Assembly: GCA_040437565.1 (NCBI GenBank)
Contig: JBDOQK010000001.1
Location: 620,001-684,000 of the forward strand
Reading direction: 5' to 3'
DNA: 64,000 nucleotides
Source: Albugo candida
Lineage: Eukaryota > Oomycota > Peronosporomycetes > Albuginales
Of this stretch, positions 1 through 9,664 are shown in pieces. The position numbers were made by a program, and so were the translations under genes. Every line of letters starts with the position of its first letter. Position 1 is the first letter of the stretch. The notes beneath the pieces are model-generated. The model did no database searches and was not told where the DNA came from. It was given only the letters and a program-made list of their open reading frames with translations.

Positions 1-55
1 AGAATTCCGGGCCATCGAATGCAAGCACAGCTTTTCACCCGTGAGGAATCATACA

Positions 56-730
56 ATGATCAATGTTCTTCTTCTCACATGTGTACTCTTCATTTGTAGC
101 CAAATTGTGCTCAAAAGCGCTGTAGCGGCAAATCCAACTAATCAGGAATATCGACCGAATAATCATGCACCCTCTCCATACTCCATAGGCGATGTAGTTA
201 CACGAGCGGCTTCACATGTCCCAGTGGCTACCTCACCGACTGATCTTGTGGGAACAGAAATTATCAAAGTCACAACTCTACACAAGGCAAAAGTCTTCGG
301 GCTTGTGGTCGATTGCATGTGGAAAGTCAAATACGATGATGCTACAGAAGAATTTCTCACTTGGAATGAGTTGCAATGTGCTATCACCAAAGCCAGAGAG
401 CAGACTACAAACAATATACAAGGTGTCCGCGTGCCGCAAACGCAAGATTTTCCGCTATCAAACTCTGTCGCTGTAAAGGGGAAGCGCAAACGTTCAGCTG
501 TGAATTATCGCCAGCTCAATTCACTTTTATTTGCTGACAAGGCCGATAGCGACGATGAACCTCGCGAAAGCATCCCAAAGTCATCTTCCTCTCCAAACAG
601 ACCGTATGAGACATTAAATTCTCAACCTTCCGCTTCGGCACGCGAACCGAAGCAGGTACAAAGAAGACGAGGACGGCGAGCGGTGAATTATCGTGTGATG
701 CACGAAGGAACTACTCCAGCGGAAGACTAA
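56..730 (+). CDS. Secreted Tudor-like protein with basic motifs (candidate effector)
   Basis: Predicted 224 aa. An upstream in-frame GTG at 41 is ignored; the ATG at 56 places a hydrophobic signal peptide exactly at the N-terminus (residues 1-24, core LLLTCVLFICSQIVL, likely cleavage after AVA). Residues about 64-111 read VGTEI...GLVVDCMWKVKYDD...EFLTWNEL, which resembles the small Tudor/DIR17-type fold common in oomycete and plant chromatin proteins. Two basic patches follow, KGKRKR (141-146) and RRRGRR (203-208). Each leads into an AVNYR motif (148-152 and 209-213), and an acidic DSDDE lies between them. No canonical RxLR is present. Seen: signal peptide, repeated motif, basic patches. Inferred: export followed by a nuclear role, as for some cytoplasmic effectors. 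It could instead be an ER or membrane-targeted host protein. The Tudor call is by eye and not certain. Confidence 0.6.
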   Translation: MINVLLLTCVLFICSQIVLKSAVAANPTNQEYRPNNHAPSPYSIGDVVTRAASHVPVATSPTDLVGTEIIKVTTLHKAKVFGLVVDCMWKVKYDDATEEFLTWNELQCAITKAREQTTNNIQGVRVPQTQDFPLSNSVAVKGKRKRSAVNYRQLNSLLFADKADSDDEPRESIPKSSSSPNRPYETLNSQPSASAREPKQVQRRRGRRAVNYRVMHEGTTPAED

Positions 731-1097
731 ACATATGGAATGGTAGAATATTGTGGATGAAAAGCGCACATAATACAATGTTGTTTGCCTGTTATTACTG
801 TGACAATAGTTGCGGTAGTAGAAACTACCAATAATTGCCATAATCTGCAAGAAGCGTCTGTTGATAGGATTGAAAAAGTCAAACAGTAGAGAAAAGCTTA
901 ACGGATACACCCGCTCTTTCGCATTTAGTAACGACACTTTTGAGTGCATGAAAGTGATTGAGAATTGCAAACGTAGGTAGTGTACTATCGAGACGGAGGA
1001 AAGTACGATCGAAAGCGGTAAACTATCTGCGAGAAGAAACAGCGTTACAACCTTTTTGCGCCAACAGAATACTGCTGATTGCATCAATTCGAACGAA
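731..1097. other. Intergenic gap between secreted gene and RING gene
   Basis: About 370 bp with no convincing coding signal. It should hold the terminator of the upstream gene and the promoter of the RING-finger gene. No TATA box or initiator could be assigned with confidence. Confidence 0.3.
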
Positions 1098-3293
1098 ATG
1101 CGTCGTTCTGATACGAGATCGAGGACCGAAACGAACGCCCCAGCCTGTCATTTTCTATCAATGCAAGCGGAAGGAGATATCAAATTCAATGTCAGAGACA
1201 ACAGGCAAAGAACTTTATTCGAACACTTGAGGGAAGCATCCTGTGAATCAAATGATCTTTCTACACGCAGTTTGACCTTTCAGCGAATTGATAGAGTTTG
1301 TAGGATCATAACGCAACAACTACCGAAATTAGGATTTCATGATACAATATGTGAAATAGCACTCCGAACAACGCTCTTGGATTTTGCAAAACATCAAAAA
1401 CAAATGCAGAATTTCTCGCTGGAAATCGTCTTTTTTTCGCTGATTCGTTCGGTGTGTGAATTCCATTTCAGAGAGTCCATGACATTTTGCCTTCCCTCTC
1501 ATGAAGAAATTTGGCGTCGCCAGAACGTGGTGAACCAAATGCAGAGAGAGCGATACAAATTTGAATGGCCAGTTTTTGAGATGGCACAATTTGAGTTTGG
1601 AAATGCTCGTTCTGGAACTTGTTTTAACAACGTCTGTGTTTTGATCAATTTGCCGAGAGTGCCATTGGACAGCAACGCTGACATGATCGAATTCTTATCA
1701 AGCTACCTATTTGCAATGATATCTGATCCTATCCAAATTGCAATTTCTTCAATGAGTGCGACTGGAAGGGCGAAGAAATGTGCATTTTTGGAATTCGAGA
1801 ATCATGAAATTGCTCGGCTGGTTGCTTCAGCTGTCAATCGACTCCAATGGGGAGAAAGCTCGTCGGATGTCATTCATTCAGAGCTATTTCGCCATTATCA
1901 AGTCAAGCCCAATCATTCTATAAAGAAAGGCCACGTGCCTCGGCCATTACAGCAGCACATGCTTTCAAGAAGAATGCATGTCTCCAAACAAAATATAAGA
2001 AATGAACAAAGCCTGCACGATTCTTTGCAACGCTTGATTTTAGATACTTCTGAAGACCTAAACGGCTCAACTGCAAGCGAAGGAGAAATTGACCAGATTG
2101 CATGTAGCGAATGGACGGCTGGAGAATTGACTCGTTTTTTAGAGAGTGAAACAGCTGAGGATCTTTCGATGGAACGTCGAGCATCGAACACGTTTTTTCT
2201 CTCAGAAATCGAGCAAGTTCCTTTGCAACATGTTACCGATTCAGATACGGCAGATAATCCACCGCATGTGCAGTTACATCAAAATGATTTGCACGAGCTT
2301 GGCGACTCATTCAGTGACACAGATGATGATGAAGGGAATGGGGACGTTGGATTGATGGACGCAGATGAATTCATTGATGGCACCGCATTTATCACCGCAT
2401 GCGATATCACCCGCTCGCATGACGCTCAACGAGCTCGCGCTGAAGACGAAGCTAATCCTTCACCACCCTCTATGACTTTTTCCGACTCAATTGAAGGAAC
2501 CAGTGATATCACTCAACAAAGTGATTTCGTGCAGGAAGGATTCATCACCGATACAAGAAATATGCTTCGATGCCATGCGCACAGCAATATCACGGAACCT
2601 TGGAAGGCGTATTGTGAAGAGCTAATCGGTCGAAATCGTGATATGCAAGAACAACTCGCGCTCTCCCGACAGCAAGTTGTTCAACAGGGTCAAAATGTTC
2701 AAAATTTCCACACCGTAATTGAACGGCTAGAACGTGACCGTGACAGTCTTTTATTTGAAAACGACTTGCTACAAGCCCAATTGAGTGCTTACGCAGAGCA
2801 CGAACATCATTATGAAAACCTGGTGAAAGAATTAGGCATACTGCGGAAAAATCTCAAGAGAAATGAGACAGCAACTGAGATGCTGAATCGAAGCAGACAC
2901 AATATACTGATGGGAGATGCGCATATTGGGCGGCTCACAAAGCTCGAATGCGCCTCACTTCAGATTGTTATGCAACGTATGTCGTATTCATTTTTTAATC
3001 AAAAAACATGTGATGAAGTGGCCGAATGGGAACATGTCTTGGAAGACACGCTTTCAAGAGCTCGAGCTGTGAGGGAAGAAAAAGCTGTGGTCATGCAGAG
3101 GCAACTTGACAACCAAGTACAAGTACAACAGGAGATCAAAGCATGCGTCATTTGTCTTACCAACGAAAAGAGTATTTTGTGTCTTCCCTGTCGCCATCTT
3201 TGTCTTTGTGAACGATGTTCTTGTCGTGACGAAGTCACAAAGTGTCCAATGTGTCGTCTTGAAATTGAAGAAAAGCTTCTTATTTACTCTTAA
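1098..3293 (+). CDS. RING-finger protein with coiled coil (putative E3 ubiquitin ligase)
   Basis: About 731 aa from the ATG at 1098; the ATG at 1161 is an equally possible start, and the open frame reaches upstream only through non-ATG codons. The last 49 residues form a C-terminal RING of the C3HC5 type: CVIC, CLPCRHLCLC, then CPMC. This is the arrangement found at the C-termini of IAP-, MUL1- and LRSAM1-like E3 ligases. A long heptad-rich segment precedes it (about residues 515-630, starting near EELIGRNRDMQEQL). A segment near residues 180-260 (NNVCVLINLPRV ... KKCAFLEFENHEIARLVAS) looks like a diverged RNA-recognition motif. The middle is acidic and Ser-rich. By family knowledge the RING recruits an E2 and the coiled coil would dimerise; the substrate is unknown. 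The stop codon overlaps the 3' end of the convergent gene by 4 bp. Confidence 0.75.
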   Translation: MRRSDTRSRTETNAPACHFLSMQAEGDIKFNVRDNRQRTLFEHLREASCESNDLSTRSLTFQRIDRVCRIITQQLPKLGFHDTICEIALRTTLLDFAKHQKQMQNFSLEIVFFSLIRSVCEFHFRESMTFCLPSHEEIWRRQNVVNQMQRERYKFEWPVFEMAQFEFGNARSGTCFNNVCVLINLPRVPLDSNADMIEFLSSYLFAMISDPIQIAISSMSATGRAKKCAFLEFENHEIARLVASAVNRLQWGESSSDVIHSELFRHYQVKPNHSIKKGHVPRPLQQHMLSRRMHVSKQNIRNEQSLHDSLQRLILDTSEDLNGSTASEGEIDQIACSEWTAGELTRFLESETAEDLSMERRASNTFFLSEIEQVPLQHVTDSDTADNPPHVQLHQNDLHELGDSFSDTDDDEGNGDVGLMDADEFIDGTAFITACDITRSHDAQRARAEDEANPSPPSMTFSDSIEGTSDITQQSDFVQEGFITDTRNMLRCHAHSNITEPWKAYCEELIGRNRDMQEQLALSRQQVVQQGQNVQNFHTVIERLERDRDSLLFENDLLQAQLSAYAEHEHHYENLVKELGILRKNLKRNETATEMLNRSRHNILMGDAHIGRLTKLECASLQIVMQRMSYSFFNQKTCDEVAEWEHVLEDTLSRARAVREEKAVVMQRQLDNQVQVQQEIKACVICLTNEKSILCLPCRHLCLCERCSCRDEVTKCPMCRLEIEEKLLIYS

Positions 3294-4304
3294 TGTATGA
3301 AGAAATCATCTTTTGACGACGTTGGATTGTTTAACTCTCTAAGCATTTGATTACTTCTGCTAGTTCCCGGATACATTTTGAAGTAGTAAGCATATGTTCG
3401 TTCCAATGACTCGAGCTTCCCGATTGCAGAAGCGCTTCCATTTTCTAACATTGAATGATCCCAACATAAAGTCAGTGCTACGAGCAAGTGAAGCTACTGT
3501 AATTGCATCATTCAGTTTAAAAGAGTAGGAACCTGATAAATTGAGGCGATAAGTCGTTTTTTGTATGGTAACAGGTCGACCGCATCGATCTCAAGTGACT
3601 CATCCATCGCACGTTTCACTATTAGAAATGCACATGCAGAATTTTTATTTTACCCGCAGTCAGTTAACATGTACCGGCTCCTCCATCGGTTCGCTCTGAG
3701 CTTATTGAGTGTGCTTTCTGCTGTTTTGGGTCATTGCCATTTTCGATTATGCATTTATTTGTACTCTTCTCGTCTTCAAAGACTGCATACTGCTCGCATT
3801 GCACGCAATACAGCTATNNNNNNNNNNNNNNNNNNNNNNNNNNNNNNNNNNNNNNNNNNNNNNNNNNNNNNNNNNNNNNNNNNNNNNNNNNNNNNNNNNN
3901 NNNNNNNNNNNNNNNNNTAGAAATGCACATGCAGAATTTTTATTTTACCCGCAGTCAGTTAACATGTACCGGCTCCTCCATCGGTTCGCTCTGAGCTTAT
4001 TGAGTGTGCTTTCTGCTGTTTTGGGTCATTGCCATTTTCGATTATGCATTTATTTGTACTCTTCTCGTCTTCAAAGACTGCATACTGCTCGCATTGCACG
4101 CAATACAGCTATAGTGTGCATAAACACATAAGCAATAATGTTCTCTTACAGCCATTGCCACGAGTGTACCATTTCATCTTTATTTCGCATAAATGGCGTA
4201 AAGCATTGTGGACAATGACAACCCATCATTGTCCATCCTTGAAGCATTTTTTGGGCAAGTTTCTCACTTGTTTGGTCCCGTTTCTGATATTTCGCATCAT
4301 CCAT
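3290..4304 (-). CDS. ZNRD2/SSSCA1-like zinc-ribbon protein, four exons
   Basis: Exons (minus strand): 4304-4170, then an exon starting at 4108 (its copy beyond the gap runs 3813-3675), 3618-3533 and 3493-3290. All junctions are GT-AG with matching phases, giving about 187 aa. Exon 1 carries SEKLAQKMLQGWTMMGCHCPQC and FMRNKDEM; exon 2 continues LYCVQCEQY. Together these form a zinc ribbon (CPQC plus CVQC) and the LLQGWTML-type signature of the Sjogren syndrome/scleroderma autoantigen 1 family (ZNRD2, UPF0148). The rest is oomycete-specific and ends with a helical tail. Exon 2 is present twice around the 100-N gap, an assembly artefact. The 39-bp last intron is short and has a weak GTTCCT donor, so that junction is the least sure. 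Its role is unclear; animal homologues bind mitotic and signalling proteins. It converges on the RING gene with a 4-bp overlap of coding ends. Confidence 0.65.
3623..4112. repeat. 100-N gap flanked by identical 195-bp direct copies
   Basis: 3623-3817 equals 3918-4112 base for base across Ns 3818-3917. This is best explained as an unmerged overlap of contig ends. It duplicates exon 2 and part of intron 2 of the zinc-ribbon gene. Confidence 0.9.
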
Positions 4305-4947
4305 TTTTGAATGATGTTGATCACACCAATTCTGGTGTTTTGAGCAGCATGGGTGGCTCTTATATTTGGGTCTGTCCAAGCTCAAAATCGAATCAATAGA
4401 ACACAGTAGTAAATAATCAACGTGGTAGCTCGTTTGCCTCTCTTCTCAGCAATTCGATGGGTGCAGCAATTTCACAGGAATTACACAACATTGCCAGCAC
4501 GATTCTCTTCCTAATCAGCTAGAGTTTAAAAGTTTCAGATGTCATTATTTCCACTCTCCTACAGCGTGATTTAATTGATGCTCTTCCAGGTCAGGTCTCT
4601 GAAAGTGCAAAAATTCCATCGTAATGAATCTATTTTCAAATCAACAGCTGCAAGGATCAATAGAACGACCAGTATCAAGCACGAGAAATGCTCTTCGACA
4701 TAAGAAGGCTAATCATGGAAAACGACCTTATTCTAGCTTTCAACGAAGATTGAAGCGTCTGAGTCGCCGTCACAAATGTAAGAAACCATTAATATGTGGA
4801 ATAGAGAACATTGCACATCGTACAAGACATCTCATGCCGCGCAATAATTGCTTGAGGGAACCTCTCAGTGTAAACATAAAGTGGATGAAACCCGCACTTA
4901 GAATTATATCATATGCGCTGCGTCCAATTTGCATTGATGTTGAAGAT
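4305..4947. other. Intergenic stretch
   Basis: No gene could be supported. A 162-codon open frame on the + strand (4624-5112) is antisense to the small secreted candidate and has no family features, so it is not called. Confidence 0.3.
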
Positions 4948-5304
4948 CTAACCCGCATGCTGCCGGTACGCTTGTTCCTCCAAGCCTTCTTCCCATGCAA
5001 ACCTTCCGCTATCTTCCGTCGTGAGTTGGAAGGTGTTCTCCCACATTTTTATCTGTTCACACATACAGCTCGATTCGCCACAATCACAATTTATCTCGAT
5101 ATCCCAAATTGATCTATCAAAATCTGGTTTTATGTATCCATTCGCTTCGCGCATTTCTGCTCGAATATAAGTTCTGGGAGCAATTCTCGACGTGTTAAAT
5201 GAAGCACGTTCTTCTGAGATTGGAATAAGCATAATATCTTTGGTGGTATCGCTTTTGTTGCAGACACAAAGTAGAAAAATCGCAACGAACTTGGCAGTTT
5301 GCAT
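4948..5304 (-). CDS. Small secreted protein with paired cysteines (candidate)
   Basis: 118 aa from an ATG at 5304. The N-terminus MQTAKFVAIFLLCVCNK is a plausible signal peptide. A CDCGESSCMCEQ cluster near residues 74-85 places four cysteines in 10 residues, as seen in small Cys-rich apoplastic proteins. The rest is acidic. I do not recognise a family, and neither RxLR nor CHxC is present. The short length, lack of homology clues and presence of an open frame on the other strand keep confidence modest. It could be the first exon of a longer gene. Confidence 0.4.
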   Translation of the reverse strand: MQTAKFVAIFLLCVCNKSDTTKDIMLIPISEERASFNTSRIAPRTYIRAEMREANGYIKPDFDRSIWDIEINCDCGESSCMCEQIKMWENTFQLTTEDSGRFAWEEGLEEQAYRQHAG

Positions 5305-8300
5305 CTTCTTTTCAATACACGTAATATGTTATGGAAAATACTGTAATTCATACACCAGATATTCTTGAAGAATTTTTCGTGCTAGATCATGTGAGACGTA
5401 TTATCAAGACGTACGAGACCAATCTACAAAGGGGCAGCTTGAAGAGTAGTTGTAGAAACGGCATGATCACGTTTGCTTTGTAAACTTCGAAGCGCGAGCA
5501 TCATTCAAATGATTAGGCGTAAAGACATGATCTCGTACGAGTCATTACCGTTCCTAATGCATTATGCAAGAGAAAGAGAGAGCTACAGACACAAACTAGA
5601 CAAAATCTGGAAAGAGCATTCGTCAACACATTCGATGTCGAAGCTCTAAATAGTCGCAATATATGCAACCAATCAATCAACCGGCTCTTGTTTTGTGCTG
5701 ATCATGGTCACCTTCCTACGCTATAAAGCAATTTGCGCTTTTGACGATTGGAATGCTAAAATATCCCTCTGAAGTATCTGCTTTTGACATACTAAAAGGC
5801 GAGAGAAAAAGACCAGTCCCAATCGCATTGATGGAATACTATTACAATTTTCTTCAATACGACCAGGATGCGTTCGCAACGTAAGGATATGACTGCATAT
5901 GGTGCAGGGGGAAACATTATCGTCGAAGTTCCTTTCGAAGAAGCTGCCGGATTTAGTCGTATGACAAAAAAATGGGTTGTATCACATCTCATTGATTCCT
6001 CCAGTCGGAAGAAGGGATCGATGTGATCAATTCGATCGCTCACGGATTAATCTAATACGTCACTTGGAATGGTGTCAAATGGGAACGCAAGGAATCGGAT
6101 GCAAATTTGAATAAATTTATAGGAAAAAGCAAAGTGTGCTAGAAATAATGCATTGTTACTGATTTTTTGATGTAGTTCGCAATCGAGTGTCGGAACTGTT
6201 GGCATTGGAATTTGGCGTTGGAATTTGGCTATCGCCCGAGAGCAGTTGGAATGCTGTCGATGCAGTTGTGATTGGTTCCAGGATCACAGAAGCGATTGAA
6301 GTGCCGAGCCTGCAACTACTTCGGCAGCGCTGAAGTCGTTCGTAAACTGCGCGAGTAGTACGCAGCCGTAAGAATTCATAATGACAATTGTCTCGCGGTC
6401 AATAGTACGACCTTGTTTGGTTTTGTATGACCTTTTATAGTCGGCGTCCTTCTTATCAGATTGAATCGCCTTTGTGCTCATGTCGCTCACTTGTTCTGAT
6501 ATGCTTTGTTAGATCCTCTAGGTTCCTCCCCTTCTTATGTATACGATCAACGTGACACACTCCGCGAATAAATTCGTTATTCTCACTTCTGAACAGCTTT
6601 CCCGATTGGCTCTTAGAATAGCCGTGATAATATATTTTCAACCAGAACGTCGAAATTGTTCTTCCGTTGGAATAACACTGGCGCATGAAAACTGTCATGA
6701 GCTGATATTTTCTTCATTTCCAGGCTTCGAATATTGCACCGGTTAACGAAAGTAATATAAGTTCCATGGGAAGTCTTTCCGCAAAGACCATGGGACCATC
6801 GTCATAGAGAATTCTCGAGCTTATTGTTTCTTGATCTAAGCTCTTGTGTACCATAACTCTACCTGTCAAAATGTACAGTTACACTCACATGCTGATTGGT
6901 AAGCTGCGGAGTATCTGTCGGTTGGAAAAAGTGATAGAGACCGTTTATTTTATTTGAGCTGGATTTCTCGCTGACACTGTCTCCCTTCCTTGGAACCTTA
7001 CAAGTCTCCCCCTCCTTAAAAGCCTAGGTCCTAGCATATTTGAGATAAGTATAAGACTTTGATTACAAATTCGGACCAGGCGAAGGCAGTTTTCGATATT
7101 ATCCTTCATTTGACGAATTGCGGGACCAACAAAGTGTCGGGTGCCTGCAATCTGTCACCCACGACGCAGATTAGACAAACTCCGCTATAAATCACGACAT
7201 AACACGTTCATATGGTAATGCTCGACCTAAAGTAGGACCAGGATTGCTTATTTTCCAAATCCTGACAAAGGGATACCTCGGAGGAAGTACTATTTCGTCC
7301 AGACACTTCACATCTTCTCAAAATCGCGAAACATGCTTTTTGTGTGTAATATTTTCCAAATAGTCGCTTGACGACAAATAAGAGCAATTGGCGTACTTTC
7401 GTTGATGCGCGATATGGAAGGGGCAATTTTGGAATATGATACACAGCATATTATCGGTCGTGTAAAGGATAGACTATCGCAAATAGCTCTCATTACCTTC
7501 GAAGAAAGTAAGATGATCAGCGATGTAATCCTGGCAAGCAAGTATATATGCGAAGTAAATTACATCAGAGTGCTGCATTCACAATGAATATGCACTCTCT
7601 CCATGAGTTGAGTCATCCGACCGAGTGCTTGTGGGCACTTTGCAATAAGGATATCTGCCAACGTATCCAAAAGTGGGAACTTTTCGGGGTTTCCTATCTC
7701 CAGGACGATGTCTCGTCTTTATATAACCGTTCAGCATTTGAATTATCGGTTTTTAAGCTCTCATACAAAATCAACTTGCGTCAAAAGGTGGAAGAGATAG
7801 CGTGAAAGTTACAACAACAAATAATATCAGCTCGATTATGTCGCGATATTGAATAGGAAGATCCCTCTAAATTCGCGAAAATTTGTAAGAGAGCTTTTTT
7901 TTTGTGCCTTACGCATTCAGGACTACGGCAAGATTCGATTCTGGTTTATTATGCTCTGAACCAGCCTTCCACGTTACCAATATATTCTCAAGTTCACTTA
8001 GCAAAGTTAAAGTTCTGGCATTCTTTAGATGAGTGTTTCTCTCAGTCGCTTTTTCTGGATTCCGAGCTCTACAGTGATTCAACAGATAGAGTCAGACTCT
8101 TGTCGTCCATTAAAAACAGCGATTTCTCGAAATAGAAGCAATCCTTCCTCCCTTCCTGATCATTGGTGACACAAATGTTATCTTCTCCATCGTCCATATA
8201 GCACATCTGGAGAGCCGATTTAGAGAGCCCGCTAGTTTGTGAAATGCGACAAACATATTCTTCCAAATGATCAAGCTGTAATGAGTTCCAATCCTTTCTA

Positions 8301-9664
8301 TCTCTTCAGTCACAAACATGCAACGTAATCTTGATAGCGGATATCTTCACGCGTCGCAGGTCATGCTAAAAGATTTTTAGCGTCGCTATTGTGATGTCGC
8401 TTCTTTGTAATCTCGTTTCTTGTGATTTCCCTTCTTTTTCATCAGAACTGCAAGACTCTTGTTTAGTTGACCCAATGATGATCGAAATTAATGGTTAGAA
8501 TTGGATAACAGATGAAGAGCGCTTTCGACCCGTACCCGCTTCTTATATTGGTGCCGGTGAAGAGAATACTATATACGTTGCTGTTTCTGATGCAGCTCGA
8601 AGTGGTTATCTGAAGTCCACGAGCGCGTACTTTCATTTTTTAATGCATTCATAAAAACGTATGTAAGAGGTGCGATCGCTGCCAAGCTTACAGACTCGCT
8701 GGGGACATGTCTTGGCATTTAGAAGTTATGGGATTATTTAGGGCATGTATCGTCTATGACGCATTTACGATCAGCAGGAGGCATGCGGAAGCGAACATCA
8801 AGCGAAAATAATGAGATCCGAGCTTGATCGATCGCTATTATAGAGCTTTTGCGGTATAGGAAAGACATCCCTTGTTCGAAGCGTGCATTACTCATATGAG
8901 GACATTTTCGAAAACAACAAACTATTGCAAGTTACTGCCGCATCTGCCCCTTTTATTGTAGAATGTTACCTATGGCTCGAGCGTTGTGCAAAATCTGTTA
9001 GCATTTTCCACTCAAGTTTATATGCATTACCCCAAGCATTCTATCGGCAGCATCGTAGAATGAGAGTAGGCGTCTCACGACTCACTGCAAAAAGCATCGA
9101 AGGTAGTTACCGCACTGGAAAGAAAAAATAACGCTTCGCTTGCTCAAGTGTTCGATATAGAGACATTTCACGAAAAGTAAATATTGATTATCCCACTCAT
9201 GCGTGTCACTAGATAGAATGGGTACAAGAATTGTTCAATCTTCATTGTTCGCTTGGACGAGATATTTAGGTCTTTACCGATAATTTCCAACAATCGCCTA
9301 AGGAATCAGGAGCAACATCTGGTCACGGCATAAATTTCCTGCTCGCGACAAGTGTCAACCGTCAAACGTCTGGCTAAAATACAATCTTAGCCAATTGTGC
9401 CTCCTGAAAGATGCCCATATTCTCTGTAAGCGCAGAATATTAAATCTGCACCCGGATTTAAGCTTACGGTAATGAATATTAAATACGGATACGAAAGCAT
9501 GCGTCTACTCAGATCAACTCTCAGAGGGCACTAAGTTCTGAGTTTCTTCGGACAAGAAACTTGTGAAGCATACGGTAGAGCAGAACAGATAACTGAAAAA
9601 TATAAAAAAGAAAAACCAAAGAGAACAAATACCTGAAATCTATAAAACGAAAAACCAGAGAGCA
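5305..9664. other. Gene-free stretch upstream of CRN copy 1
   Basis: About 4.4 kb with only short frames. A fragment near 5862-6026 reads like conserved coding sequence (AYGAGGNIIVEVPFEEAAGF) without an assignable family. From about 9305 to 9664 the sequence matches the 5' flank of CRN copy 3 (from about 59585), including the phrase around cgacaagtgtcaa, so the duplication unit extends upstream of the CRN coding region. Confidence 0.4.

Noticed and set aside
163-489. Open frame antisense to the secreted Tudor-like gene
   Set aside because: Mirror of a well-supported coding region with no family features.
4624-5112. 162-codon + strand frame with basic residues
   Set aside because: Overlaps the minus-strand secreted candidate and shows no domain or conserved pattern.
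6284-6698. Possible retroelement remnant on the minus strand
   Set aside because: A single SENNEF-like string is too weak to assign an element family.
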